Shown piece after piece: positions 33,642 through 42,166 of a stretch of 64,000 bases of DNA. Location: NCBI GenBank assembly GCA_963818885.1, contig CAWFTP010000003.1, positions 372,001 through 436,000 on the forward strand, read 5' to 3'. Origin of the DNA: DATFDN01 sp963818885. Lineage in GTDB: Bacteria; Pseudomonadota; Alphaproteobacteria; Acetobacterales; Acetobacteraceae. The notes under the pieces were generated by a model. That model did no database searches and was not told the origin of the DNA. It saw only the letters and a list, made by a program, of their open reading frames with translations. The position numbers and the translations under genes are program-made. Numbering within the stretch: the first letter of the stretch is position 1; each line of letters starts with the position of its first letter.

Positions 33642-34928
33642 CTAACCCGCTATCGCCGCCACGCCCGCCCGGAAAGCGGCGAGTGCGTCGGCCACGTCCT
33701 CCTTGGTGTGGCAGACGCCGATATAGCACTTGCCGTCGCTCTTCAGCACGCCATTGGCGCGCACCGCCTCGTTGTAGCGGCGAGTGCGGGCGGCATCGGC
33801 GCGCAATGTGGCGCGATACTCCGTCACCTCGCCGTTGGTGAAGATGACGTCGAACATCACCGGGCAGCCGATCACCTGGGCGGGCAGCCCGGCCTCGCGC
33901 AGCATCGCCGAAAGCCCGTCCATCAGCGCGCGCCCAGTGGCGAAGGCCTGCTCATAGGCGCCAGGGCGGCGGAGGATCTCAAGGCTCTTGAGCCCGGCGG
34001 CTGCGGCGACCGGGTTGCCCGACAGCGTGCCGATCTGAGTGAGGAAGCGGTCCTCGCCCACCGCGCTCTTGTCGAACAGCCGCATGATGTCGGCACGCCC
34101 GGCGATGGCGGCGAGCGGGAAGCCGCCGCCGATGATCTTGCCCAGGGTGCAGACATCGGGCGTGACGCCATAGAATTCCTGCGCGCCGCCATAGGCGAAG
34201 CGAAAGCCGGTGACGACTTCATCGAAAATCAATGGAATCCCGTGCGCCTCGGTGGCTTTGCGCAGGGCGGCCAGGAAGCCGGGCTTGGGCGCGAGCAGGC
34301 GCTGGAACGGCTCGACGATCACGCCGGCGAGCTCTTCCTTGTGCGCCTCGATCAGCGCCACGGCCGCGTCGGCGTCGTTGAAGGGGGCGATCAGCATCTC
34401 GTCCGCCACGCTGCGCGGGATACCCGGGCTGTCGGGCACCGCGCTCGGGAAGTTGCCCGGCCGCTTGGGCGCGAGGGACATCAAGCTGTAGTCGCTCATG
34501 CCGTGATAGCCGCCCTCGAACTTGAGGATCTTCTCCCGCCTGCGGAAGGCGCGCACGAGGCGCATCGCGTAGGCATCCGCCTCGGTACCGGAGCTGACGA
34601 AGCGCACCTGCTCGGCGCAGGCGACCGCATCGACGATCGCGGCGGCGAGGCGGATGCCGGGCTCGCTGTTGACGAAGAAGGTGCTGCCGCGCCCGACCTG
34701 CTCGCGCACCGCCTCCAACACCTCGGGGTGCGAGTGGCCGAGGAACATCGGGCCGGAGCCGAGCAGGAGGTCGACGTACTCATTGCCGCTGACGTCCGAG
34801 ACGCGCCCGGCGTGCCCCTCGGCGACGAGGATCTCGAACGGCACGTTGCCGAAGCTGCCGGCGGGTAAGACGCGGCGGGCAGTCTCGACCAGCGCACTCT
34901 CACGGTCGCTGCGGGTCTGTACGGTCAT
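33642..34928 (-). CDS. Class III aminotransferase (glutamate-1-semialdehyde aminomutase-like)
   Basis: PLP enzyme of 428 aa. Motifs: EYVDLLLGSGPMFLGHSHPE, FVSSGTEADAYAMRLVRAFR, LIFDEVVTGFRFAYGG (PLP aspartate) and TLGKIIGGGFPLAAIAGR with the Schiff-base lysine. It resembles HemL and related aspartate aminotransferase family proteins used in catabolic clusters; it lacks the full HemL context, so a role as an amino-acid or amine transaminase is more likely. Upstream of it, on the same strand, are the GNAT and acyl-CoA synthetase genes. Confidence 0.87.
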   Translation of the reverse strand: MTVQTRSDRESALVETARRVLPAGSFGNVPFEILVAEGHAGRVSDVSGNEYVDLLLGSGPMFLGHSHPEVLEAVREQVGRGSTFFVNSEPGIRLAAAIVDAVACAEQVRFVSSGTEADAYAMRLVRAFRRREKILKFEGGYHGMSDYSLMSLAPKRPGNFPSAVPDSPGIPRSVADEMLIAPFNDADAAVALIEAHKEELAGVIVEPFQRLLAPKPGFLAALRKATEAHGIPLIFDEVVTGFRFAYGGAQEFYGVTPDVCTLGKIIGGGFPLAAIAGRADIMRLFDKSAVGEDRFLTQIGTLSGNPVAAAAGLKSLEILRRPGAYEQAFATGRALMDGLSAMLREAGLPAQVIGCPVMFDVIFTNGEVTEYRATLRADAARTRRYNEAVRANGVLKSDGKCYIGVCHTKEDVADALAAFRAGVAAIAG

Positions 34929-34958
34929 GGGGCCTCCTGCGGGTCGGGCGCGGAGAAT

Positions 34959-35534
34959 TTAGCGCGGTGCGGCTTCCGATGAAATGTCTGGGGATGTCGG
35001 GACCCAGAACAGCAGCTTCGCAATTTCCGGGCGCTCGGCGTTCGGGTCGGTGCCAGCGAAGGCGCCGCCGTTGGACTCGATCACGCGGCGTGAGATGTCG
35101 TTGTCGGCATCGCAGGTGATCAGGAGGTGCGACATCCCGAGCACGCGGGCCAGTGGGAGCAGCAGAGCGAGCGCGCGCGTCGCGTGGCCTTGGCGGCGCT
35201 TCCAGGGCACGATCGCGTAGCCGACATGGCCGGAGACATAGGGCGGCAATTGCTCGGTTCCCGGCTGGTGGCGCAGATTGATCGCGCCGCAGAAATCATC
35301 GTCCCATATCCAGCGCGTGAAGCCGGGCAGCCGCTCGACCTCCCGCCCGTCGGTCAGGCGGATGATGCCGGGCGTTTCGCCCCGCAGGATGCTTAGATGC
35401 TTCGGCGCGTCCTCGGCGATCGCGGCAAGCTCCTCCTGCGTGACGTCGCGGGTCGTGTTGGGCGACCAGCCGGCGCGCAGCGCCGCCGCGTAGCCGTCGA
35501 GCAGGTCGAGCGACGGCGCCAGCAGCCGTGTCAC
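34959..35534 (-). CDS. GNAT family N-acetyltransferase
   Basis: 191 aa from GTG 35534, which overlaps the stop of the acyl-CoA synthetase (GTGA). The acetyl-CoA-binding segment is VPWKRRQGHATRALALLLPL, preceded by VGYAIVPW and followed by HLLITCDADNDISRRVIESN. Possible acceptors include amino groups of small molecules or proteins; acetylation of the coupled acyl-CoA synthetase is a known theme but here only a guess from the overlap. Confidence 0.82.
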   Translation of the reverse strand: MTRLLAPSLDLLDGYAAALRAGWSPNTTRDVTQEELAAIAEDAPKHLSILRGETPGIIRLTDGREVERLPGFTRWIWDDDFCGAINLRHQPGTEQLPPYVSGHVGYAIVPWKRRQGHATRALALLLPLARVLGMSHLLITCDADNDISRRVIESNGGAFAGTDPNAERPEIAKLLFWVPTSPDISSEAAPR

Positions 35535-37069
35535 GAAGACTCGGCGGCGGCGCGCGCGAGATAGTCGTCGCGCAGCGCTTTCTTGTAGAGCTTGCCGGTC
35601 GGCAGACGCGGCAGCTCGTCGGTGAACTCGATCACCTTCGGCAGCTTGTAGCGGGCGAGGTGCCCGGCTGCGTAGGCGGACAGCTCCGCCGCAAGGCTGG
35701 CATCAGGCGACACGGCGGGCTCGATCACCGCGACCGTGCGTTCGCCCATCTCGGTGTCCGGCATCCCGAACACGGCGACGTCACGCACCTTCGGATGGGC
35801 GATGAACACGTCCTCGACCTCGCGCGGATAGATGTTCACCCCGCCCGAGATGATCATGAACGCCTTGCGATCGGTCAGGAACAGGTACCCAGCGTCGTCG
35901 ACATAGCCGATGTCGCCCAGCGTGCTCCAATTGGGATGCACCGGATGCTGCGCGGCGCGGGTGCGCTCGGGGTCCTTGTGGTAGGCGAAGGGCATCACAT
36001 CGCGCTCGTAGTACACGAGGCCGCTTTCGCCGACTGGAAGCTCGGCGCCGGCCTCATCACAGATGTGGATGATGCCGACGCACGCACGCCCGACCGAGCC
36101 AGGGCGTTCCAGCCATTCGGCGGCGGTGATCGCGGTGCGCCCGTTCGATTCAGTGCCGCCATAGTATTCGTGGATGATCGGGCCCCACCAGTCGATCATC
36201 GCCCGCTTCACCTCCACTGGGCACGGCGCGGCGGCGTGGATGGCGCAGCGCAGGCTGGAGAGATCGCGCGCCCGCTCGGCGAGATCGAGCTTGAGCATCC
36301 GCACGAACATGGTCGGCACGAACTGCCCGTGCGTCGCGCGGTAGCGCTCGATCACCGCCAGCGCGTCGGCGGCATCGAAGCGCGGCATCATCAGCACGGT
36401 GCCGCCGCAGCGCTGCACCAGCAGCGAGAAGGCGAGCGGGGCGGCGTGATACATCGGCGCCGGCGAAAGGTACACCGTGTCGGAACCGAAGCCGTAGTCC
36501 TGGATCATCTCGGCGTAGAGCGAGTCATCGCCCGGCCCCACGTCGCGCAGCTTCCGCTGCACGCCCTTCGGTCGCCCGGTGGTGCCGGAGCTGTACAGCA
36601 TCAGCTCGCCCGCATGCTCCTGCGCGAGACGTTCTGCCGGGAACGCCGCGATGGCGGTTTCGTACGACTCCCAGCCGGGAATCGCGCCGTTCGTCATCAG
36701 GAAACGCCGGCAGGCGGGCGCCCGCGCCGGCAGCTCGGCCGCGACCTCCGCCTTGGCGGCCGATGAAATGAGCACCCGCGCGTCGCAATCATTGATGATA
36801 TAGGCGGCCTCATCCGCCGTGAGATAGCGGTTCACCGCGGTGAGATAGAGGCCGGAGCGCAGCGCCGCCCAGGCGATCTCCAGGAAGCAGATGTTGTTCT
36901 CCATGAACAGCGCAACCGTGTCGCCGCGCCGCAGCTCCTCGGCGTGCAGCAGCTGGGCCAGCCGGTTCGAGCAGTCGTCCAGCTCGCGGTAGGTCAGCGC
37001 CTCGCCCGTTCCGGTGTCGACCAGCGCCTTGTGGTCCGGGCGCAGCATCGCGTGATCGCCGAGATACAT
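35531..37069 (-). CDS. Acyl-CoA synthetase (AMP-binding enzyme)
   Basis: 512 aa from ATG 37069 (GGGGGGAC upstream); an in-frame ATG five codons earlier is possible. P-loop YSSGTTGRPKGVQRKL, adenylate motif YYGGTESNGR, LTDRKAFMIISGGVNIYPRE, and the catalytic lysine region LPTGKLYKKALRDDYL. It activates a carboxylic acid as CoA thioester. Divergent from the acyl-CoA dehydrogenase operon (74 bases), so it probably feeds that pathway. The shared region 37070-37143 must hold both promoters. Confidence 0.88.
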   Translation of the reverse strand: MYLGDHAMLRPDHKALVDTGTGEALTYRELDDCSNRLAQLLHAEELRRGDTVALFMENNICFLEIAWAALRSGLYLTAVNRYLTADEAAYIINDCDARVLISSAAKAEVAAELPARAPACRRFLMTNGAIPGWESYETAIAAFPAERLAQEHAGELMLYSSGTTGRPKGVQRKLRDVGPGDDSLYAEMIQDYGFGSDTVYLSPAPMYHAAPLAFSLLVQRCGGTVLMMPRFDAADALAVIERYRATHGQFVPTMFVRMLKLDLAERARDLSSLRCAIHAAAPCPVEVKRAMIDWWGPIIHEYYGGTESNGRTAITAAEWLERPGSVGRACVGIIHICDEAGAELPVGESGLVYYERDVMPFAYHKDPERTRAAQHPVHPNWSTLGDIGYVDDAGYLFLTDRKAFMIISGGVNIYPREVEDVFIAHPKVRDVAVFGMPDTEMGERTVAVIEPAVSPDASLAAELSAYAAGHLARYKLPKVIEFTDELPRLPTGKLYKKALRDDYLARAAAESS

Positions 37070-37143
37070 GGTGTCCCCCCGCACATCGCCGATTTGCCCG
37101 CGAGTATCGGTCGCCTCTAGGATCGCGCCAAGCGGAGGGAGCC

Positions 37144-38247
37144 ATGAACTTCGATTTCAGCGACGACAGCAAGCTGTTGCGTGATCAGGCGCGGCGGTTC
37201 CTGGCCGAGAAATGCGCGACCAAGCAGGTGCGAACGGTGCTCGAGGGGCACGCGCCATATCTGCGCGAGTTGTGGCGGGAGATGGCGGGCATGGGCTGGC
37301 TCGGCGCCGCGATTCCGGAGGAATACGAGGGCGGCGGGCTGGGGCACGAGGCGCTCTGCGTCCTCGCGGAGGAGCTGGGGCGCGCGGTCGCGCCGGTGCC
37401 GTTCGTCTCGTCCATTGCGCTCGGAGCGGAGACGATCCTGGCGGCGGGAACCGAGGCGCAGAAGCGTGCGCACCTGCCGCGCATCGCGCGCGGCGAGACG
37501 GTGGTGACCGTCGCGCTCGGTGCGGGACCTGGCGAGCCGGTGCCGGCGCGCGTTCAGGCGACCCTTCGCGACGGAAGGATCAGCGGCGAGGCCTGGCCGG
37601 TGCCGGATGGCGTCCTCGCCGACATCGCCGTGGTGGCGGCGAAGGACGGTTCGAGCGTGGCGCTGGCACTGGTGGACCTGAACGGCGCAGGCGTGACGCG
37701 CACCCCGATCGAGACGCTGGACCCGACCGCGCCGCAGGCGCAGCTGCGCTTCGAGAATGCGCCCGCCGAGAAGATGTCCCAGGGGTGGCCGGCTGTGGCC
37801 GGCATGCTGGATCGCGCCGCGGTGCTGGTCGCCTTCGCGCAGGTTGGTGGCGCCTCGGCGTGCCTGGAGATGGCCACCGCCTATGCGAAGGAGCGGCACG
37901 CATTTGGCCGGCCGATCGGCTCGTTCCAGGCGATCAAGCACCGGCTCGCTGACGTGTATGTCGCGACCGAGCTTGCACGTTCCAATGCGTATTACGGCGC
38001 CTGGGCTTTAGAGACGGGCGCGGCGGAGTTGCCGCTGGCAGCGGCGACGGCGCGCGTGTCGGCGAGCGAGGCCGGGTTCTTCGCCGCCAAGGAGAACATC
38101 CAGGTGCATGGCGGAATCGGCTTCACCTGGGAGATGGACTGCCATCTGTTCTACCGCCGCGCCAAGCATCTCGGCCTGGTGCTGGGCAGCGTACGACACT
38201 GGAAGGACCGAGTGGTGAGCGAGCTCGAGACGCGCAACGCGGCGTAG
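37144..38247 (+). CDS. Acyl-CoA dehydrogenase (short form)
   Basis: 367 aa FAD enzyme. N-terminal MNFDFSDDSKLLRDQARRFL; middle domain short and divergent; C-terminal helical domain has AKERHAFGRPIGSFQAIKHR and IQVHGGIGFTWEMDCHLFYR. The typical catalytic glutamate position is not obvious, and the protein is shorter than its partner; both points resemble the paired alpha/beta acyl-CoA dehydrogenases of steroid side-chain degradation (ChsE1/ChsE2-like heterotetramers). First gene of a five-gene operon, RBS GGAGGGAGCC. Confidence 0.87.
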   Translation: MNFDFSDDSKLLRDQARRFLAEKCATKQVRTVLEGHAPYLRELWREMAGMGWLGAAIPEEYEGGGLGHEALCVLAEELGRAVAPVPFVSSIALGAETILAAGTEAQKRAHLPRIARGETVVTVALGAGPGEPVPARVQATLRDGRISGEAWPVPDGVLADIAVVAAKDGSSVALALVDLNGAGVTRTPIETLDPTAPQAQLRFENAPAEKMSQGWPAVAGMLDRAAVLVAFAQVGGASACLEMATAYAKERHAFGRPIGSFQAIKHRLADVYVATELARSNAYYGAWALETGAAELPLAAATARVSASEAGFFAAKENIQVHGGIGFTWEMDCHLFYRRAKHLGLVLGSVRHWKDRVVSELETRNAA

Positions 38248-38257
38248 GAGAGAGACG

Positions 38258-39490
38258 ATGGATTTCGACGACACACCGGACGAAGCCGCGTTCCGTGCCG
38301 AGGCACGCGCCTTCCTGGCGGCCAACGCCAAGCCGAAGGATCGGCGCGGGCCGGTCGAGCGCTATGGCGACACCGATGAGGGCGATGTCGCCGCGGCGCA
38401 GGCATGGCAGCGCAAAAAGGCCGAGGCGGGCTTCGCCTGCATCACCTGGGCGAAGGAGTGGGGCGGGCGCGGCGGCACGCCGATGCAGCAGATCGTCTTC
38501 AACCAGGAAGAGGCGAATTTCGACGTCCCGCCGAATATCTTCCTGATCGGCCTCGGCATGTGCCTGCCCGCCTTCATCACCTATGCCAAGCCCGAGCAGA
38601 TCAAGCACTACGTCCCGCCCGCGGTGCGCGGTGAGGAGATCTGGTGCCAGCTTTTCTCCGAGCCATCGGCCGGATCGGATGTCGCCGGCCTGCGCACGAG
38701 GGCCGAGAAGCAGGGTGACGAATGGGTCATCAACGGCCAGAAGATCTGGACCTCCGGCGCGCATTATTCGAAGAACGGGCTGCTGATCGCGCGCACCGAC
38801 CCGACCGTGCCGAAGCACGCCGGGCTGACCGCGTTCTTCATCGACATGAAATCGCCCGGCATCGAGATCCGGCCGATCCACCAGATGTCCGGCGCATCGA
38901 ACTTCAACGAGGTGTTCTTCACCGATCTGCGCATTCCCGACGAGAACCGCCTGGGCGCGGTGGGACAGGGCTGGAAGGTCGCGATCACCACCTTGATGAA
39001 CGAGCGCGTGGCCGGCGGCGAGCCGCGTCGCCCGTCGCCGACCGATCTGCTCGAACTCGCGCGCCTCGTGCCGGCTGAGGACGGGCGCCCAGCGATCCAG
39101 GACCAAGCCGTGCGCGAGCGCATCGCCGAGTGGCACGCCCAGGCGGCAGGGGTCACATATACGCGGCTTCGCACGTTCACAGCGCTGTCGCGCGGCGAGA
39201 CGCCGGGACCGGAGAACTCGATCGGCAAGGTGGTGTCGGCGTCCTTGCAGCAGCAGATAGCGAGCTTCGGGCTCGACATGCTGGGCATGGCGGGCGGCGT
39301 CATGGACGAGGCGCTGGCGCCGATGCACGGGCTGTTCCAGAATGCGCTGTTGTCTTCCCCGGGGATGCGGATCGCCGGCGGCACGGACGAAATCCTGCGC
39401 AACATCATCGCCGAGCGTGTGCTGGGATTGCCCGGCGACGTGCGGGTGGACAAGGACAAGCCGTTCAACCAGCAGGCGAGCAGCCGATGA
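38258..39490 (+). CDS. Acyl-CoA dehydrogenase (long form)
   Basis: 410 aa. Contains WCQLFSEPSAGSDVAGLRTR and WVINGQKIWTSGAHY (FAD and substrate motifs of the middle domain) and RIAGGTDEILRNIIAERVLG at the C-terminus. Ten bases from the upstream dehydrogenase. The stop overlaps the thiolase-like start (ATGA). It probably forms a heteromer with the short form and desaturates a bulky acyl-CoA. Substrate unknown. Confidence 0.9.
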   Translation: MDFDDTPDEAAFRAEARAFLAANAKPKDRRGPVERYGDTDEGDVAAAQAWQRKKAEAGFACITWAKEWGGRGGTPMQQIVFNQEEANFDVPPNIFLIGLGMCLPAFITYAKPEQIKHYVPPAVRGEEIWCQLFSEPSAGSDVAGLRTRAEKQGDEWVINGQKIWTSGAHYSKNGLLIARTDPTVPKHAGLTAFFIDMKSPGIEIRPIHQMSGASNFNEVFFTDLRIPDENRLGAVGQGWKVAITTLMNERVAGGEPRRPSPTDLLELARLVPAEDGRPAIQDQAVRERIAEWHAQAAGVTYTRLRTFTALSRGETPGPENSIGKVVSASLQQQIASFGLDMLGMAGGVMDEALAPMHGLFQNALLSSPGMRIAGGTDEILRNIIAERVLGLPGDVRVDKDKPFNQQASSR

Positions 39491-40671
39491 CCGACCGTAC
39501 CCTGCGCGGCAAGGCCGCGATCGTCGGGATGGGGGAGACGCCGTACTACAGGCACGGCAAGTCGCCCGATTCCGAGTTCAAGCTGGCGCTGATAGCCGTG
39601 GTCGCCGCCTGCAAGGACGCCGGCATCAGCCCGCACGATTTGGATGGGTTTGCGTCATATGGGAATGACCGCTCCGATGCCGGGCGGCTGGCGGCGGCGC
39701 TCGGCTGCAAGGAGTTTCGCTTCTCCAACATGTTCTGGGGCGGCGGTGGCGGCGGCGTGTGCGGCTCGGTAGCCAATGCGGCGGCGGCGGTGGCGACCGG
39801 GATGGCGGATTGCGTGATCGCGTTCCGCTCCCTCGCGCAGGGCCAGTACGCGCGCTACGGACGCGGCGCCCCGGTGACGAGCGTGGGCGGGGACGATGCC
39901 TTCCTCTTCCCCTATGGCGTCATGTCGCCGGCGCAGCGCTTCGCGATGAAGATCACCCGCTTCATGCACGAGCACGGCATCAGGCAGGAGGCGCTGCGGG
40001 CGATCTCGCTCGCCTGCTACCATCACGCGCAAACCAATCCGCGCGCGGTAATGAACGGCAAGCCGCTCGATGAGGCGAAATACGACCATTCGCGCTGGAT
40101 CATCGAGCCGTTCTTCCATCTGTACGATTGCTGCCTGGAGAATGACGGCGCGGCGGCGGTGCTGGTGGTCTCCGCCGATCGCGCCAAGGACTTCCCGAAC
40201 AAGCCCGCCTACCTGCTCGGTGCCGTGCAGGGATGCGACCATCGCAGCGCCGCGCCGGTGCACAACATGCCGGGCTACGACAGCTCGCATTTCCGCAGCC
40301 TGGCGCCGCATCTTTACCGGATGGCGAAGCTCGGCCCGGCCGACATGCAGATCGTGCAGTGCTACGAGAACTTCACCGGCGGCGTGCTGATGAGCCTGGT
40401 CGAGCACGGGCTGGTCAAGGCCGAGCAGGCCAACGAATTCCTGGTCAAGGAGAACCTGATCGCGCCCGACGGGAAGATGCCGCTGAACACCAGCGGCGGA
40501 AATCTCGCCGAATGCTACATGCATGGGCTGGAGCTGGTGATCGAGGCGGTGCACCAGATCCGGGGCGACGCCAACAATCAGCTCAAGCGCAACGACACCG
40601 CGATCGTCATCGGCGGCCCGATGGTGACGCCGGTCAGTTCCCTCATTCTCGGATCGGAGGCGGCGCTGTGA
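39487..40671 (+). CDS. Thiolase-fold protein (lipid-transfer/Ltp2-like), canonical Cys absent
   Basis: 394 aa from ATG 39487; upstream in-frame sequence belongs to the dehydrogenase gene. Thiolase fold: KAAIVGMGETPY at the N-terminus and NTSGGNLAECYMHG at residues 334-347. Where classical thiolases carry the nucleophilic cysteine (about 20 residues before the GMAD element) there is a run of glycines (residues 85-90); C92 lies some five residues later. Partnered with a DUF35 protein, this is the arrangement of Ltp2-type retro-aldolases in steroid side-chain degradation. A retro-aldol or decarboxylation-free cleavage is inferred. Confidence 0.85.
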   Translation: MTDRTLRGKAAIVGMGETPYYRHGKSPDSEFKLALIAVVAACKDAGISPHDLDGFASYGNDRSDAGRLAAALGCKEFRFSNMFWGGGGGGVCGSVANAAAAVATGMADCVIAFRSLAQGQYARYGRGAPVTSVGGDDAFLFPYGVMSPAQRFAMKITRFMHEHGIRQEALRAISLACYHHAQTNPRAVMNGKPLDEAKYDHSRWIIEPFFHLYDCCLENDGAAAVLVVSADRAKDFPNKPAYLLGAVQGCDHRSAAPVHNMPGYDSSHFRSLAPHLYRMAKLGPADMQIVQCYENFTGGVLMSLVEHGLVKAEQANEFLVKENLIAPDGKMPLNTSGGNLAECYMHGLELVIEAVHQIRGDANNQLKRNDTAIVIGGPMVTPVSSLILGSEAAL

Positions 40672-41096
40672 GCGAGTTCTATCTGCCCGAGGGCCTGCCG
40701 GCCCCGACCGCCGCGCCCGACGGGTTGTCGCAGCCCTATTGGGACGGGACCCGCGACGGCAAGCTGCGCATCCAGAAATGCCGCGGGTGCGGTGCGTGGC
40801 AATGGGGACCGGAATGGGTCTGCCATCGCTGCCACGGCTTCGACCTGTCCTGGGAGGACATCAACGGCCGCGGCCGCATCTACAGCTATCAGCGCCCGCA
40901 CCATCCGGTGCACCAGGCGCTGGTCGGGCACGGGCCCTATATCGCCGTGCTGGTGGAGTTGCCGGACTACGGCAACGTCCGCATGGTCGGCAACCTGCTC
41001 GGCGATCCGAAGCAGGAGGTGCGCATTGGCGCGCCGGTCGAGGCGGTGTTCGAGCCGCACAAGGACTTCACCCTGGTGCAGTGGCGAACGGTGTAG
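40668..41096 (+). CDS. DUF35 OB-fold Zn-ribbon protein (thiolase partner)
   Basis: 142 aa from GTG 40668 (GGATCGGAGG upstream; GTGA overlap with the thiolase-like gene). Rubredoxin-like Zn ribbon with CRGCGAWQWGPEWVCHRC (two CxxC), then an OB fold from about residue 60 (RIYSYQRPHHPVHQALVG) to the end. DUF35 proteins bind acyl-CoA and are obligatory partners of thiolase-like aldolases and HMG-CoA-type synthases. Confidence 0.9.
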   Translation: MSEFYLPEGLPAPTAAPDGLSQPYWDGTRDGKLRIQKCRGCGAWQWGPEWVCHRCHGFDLSWEDINGRGRIYSYQRPHHPVHQALVGHGPYIAVLVELPDYGNVRMVGNLLGDPKQEVRIGAPVEAVFEPHKDFTLVQWRTV

Positions 41097-41103
41097 GGGC
41101 CGC

Positions 41104-41550
41104 ATGTCCATCCCCAAGATCGCCCCTGGCGTCGTTCCCGCCGGCGCCAGCGTCGACGGTGTGGCCTGGAACATACTCGGCCAGACCTACAAGCCGCTGC
41201 ATTGCACGGAATCGAGCTTCTCCTGGCATGCGACGTTCCCACCCGGCACCTTCGTGCCGCCGCACGTCCATCCCACCCAGGACGAGTTCATCTACCTGCT
41301 CTCGGGGCGCCTCGACCTCCTGCTCGACGGCGCGCCGGCGAGCGCCGAGGACGGCGCCCTGATCCGCCTGCCGCGCGCCATCCCGCACGGCATCTTCAAC
41401 AAGAGCGGCAAGGACGTGACCTGCATCTTCTGGGTCTCGCCCAGCCGCGAGCTGTGGGAGCTGTTCGAGAAGATCCACAACGTGCCCGATCCCGCGGAGG
41501 TGGTTCGCCTCGCCGCCCAGCACGAGGTGAACTTCCTGCCGCCCGCATAG
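41104..41550 (+). CDS. Cupin domain protein
   Basis: 148 aa, one cupin barrel with PPHVHPTQDEFIYLLSGRLD (His, His, Glu metal ligands) and LPRAIPHGIFN (second histidine). Seven bases after the DUF35 stop, so last gene of the operon. Small metal-binding enzyme or sensor; function in the pathway not known. Confidence 0.85.
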   Translation: MSIPKIAPGVVPAGASVDGVAWNILGQTYKPLHCTESSFSWHATFPPGTFVPPHVHPTQDEFIYLLSGRLDLLLDGAPASAEDGALIRLPRAIPHGIFNKSGKDVTCIFWVSPSRELWELFEKIHNVPDPAEVVRLAAQHEVNFLPPA

Positions 41551-41572
41551 ACACTCGGGCTTCACCGAAGCA

Positions 41573-42166
41573 TCACCGCGACGCGGCTATGATTCCGGTA
41601 GCGACCGGGCGTGCAAGCAACAAGCGACGCATCTGGCCCGGGGCGAGTGCTCTCGCGATATCCCGAAACGCGAAATACGGGATCAGTACGATGAACAGGA
41701 TCGCCGCAACGGTCGCCAGGCCCGCGAAGCCGCCGCCGCCGATGGCCGGCACGCTGCCCGCGAGCGTCGATCCGTGCAGCAGTCCCACGGCAAGCCTTTC
41801 AAGAATGTGGAAGCCAATGAAGACGACCGCGAACAGGGCCGCCTCGCCCAGCGCGGAGATGGCAATCGGCCGTCCTCGCGTTCCCCGGTCGACGTTCAAG
41901 TCCTCCGCGATCAACATCACCTTCGCGAGCACGAGCGCATTGATCAGCGCAAAGCCCTGTGCTTGAAAGCCGAGGCCCATCTGGCCCCGGATAATTCTCT
42001 CGAACAGCACGAAGAGGCCGAATACCAGCCACAAGTAGACGAACATCAGGCCAAACCGGGTGGCCTCGTGCAGAAGCCTGCCCTTCACGCTGCGGCTGGA
42101 CCGGCTCGGCTCCGCCGATTGGAGCGCGCCGGCGGTGCCGTCGTGCCTAGCGGGCGGTTCCTGCAT
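41573..42166 (-). CDS. Multi-pass membrane protein of unknown function
   Basis: 197 aa from ATG 42166. A hydrophilic N-terminus (40 residues) precedes four hydrophobic segments: FGLMFVYLWLVFGLFVLFER, FALINALVLAKVMLIAED, ALFAVVFIGFHILERLAVGL and LATVAAILFIVLIPYFAF. The first 20 bases overlap the 3' end of the carboxymuconolactone-decarboxylase-like gene on the same strand. No family recognised. Confidence 0.72.
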   Translation of the reverse strand: MQEPPARHDGTAGALQSAEPSRSSRSVKGRLLHEATRFGLMFVYLWLVFGLFVLFERIIRGQMGLGFQAQGFALINALVLAKVMLIAEDLNVDRGTRGRPIAISALGEAALFAVVFIGFHILERLAVGLLHGSTLAGSVPAIGGGGFAGLATVAAILFIVLIPYFAFRDIARALAPGQMRRLLLARPVATGIIAASR

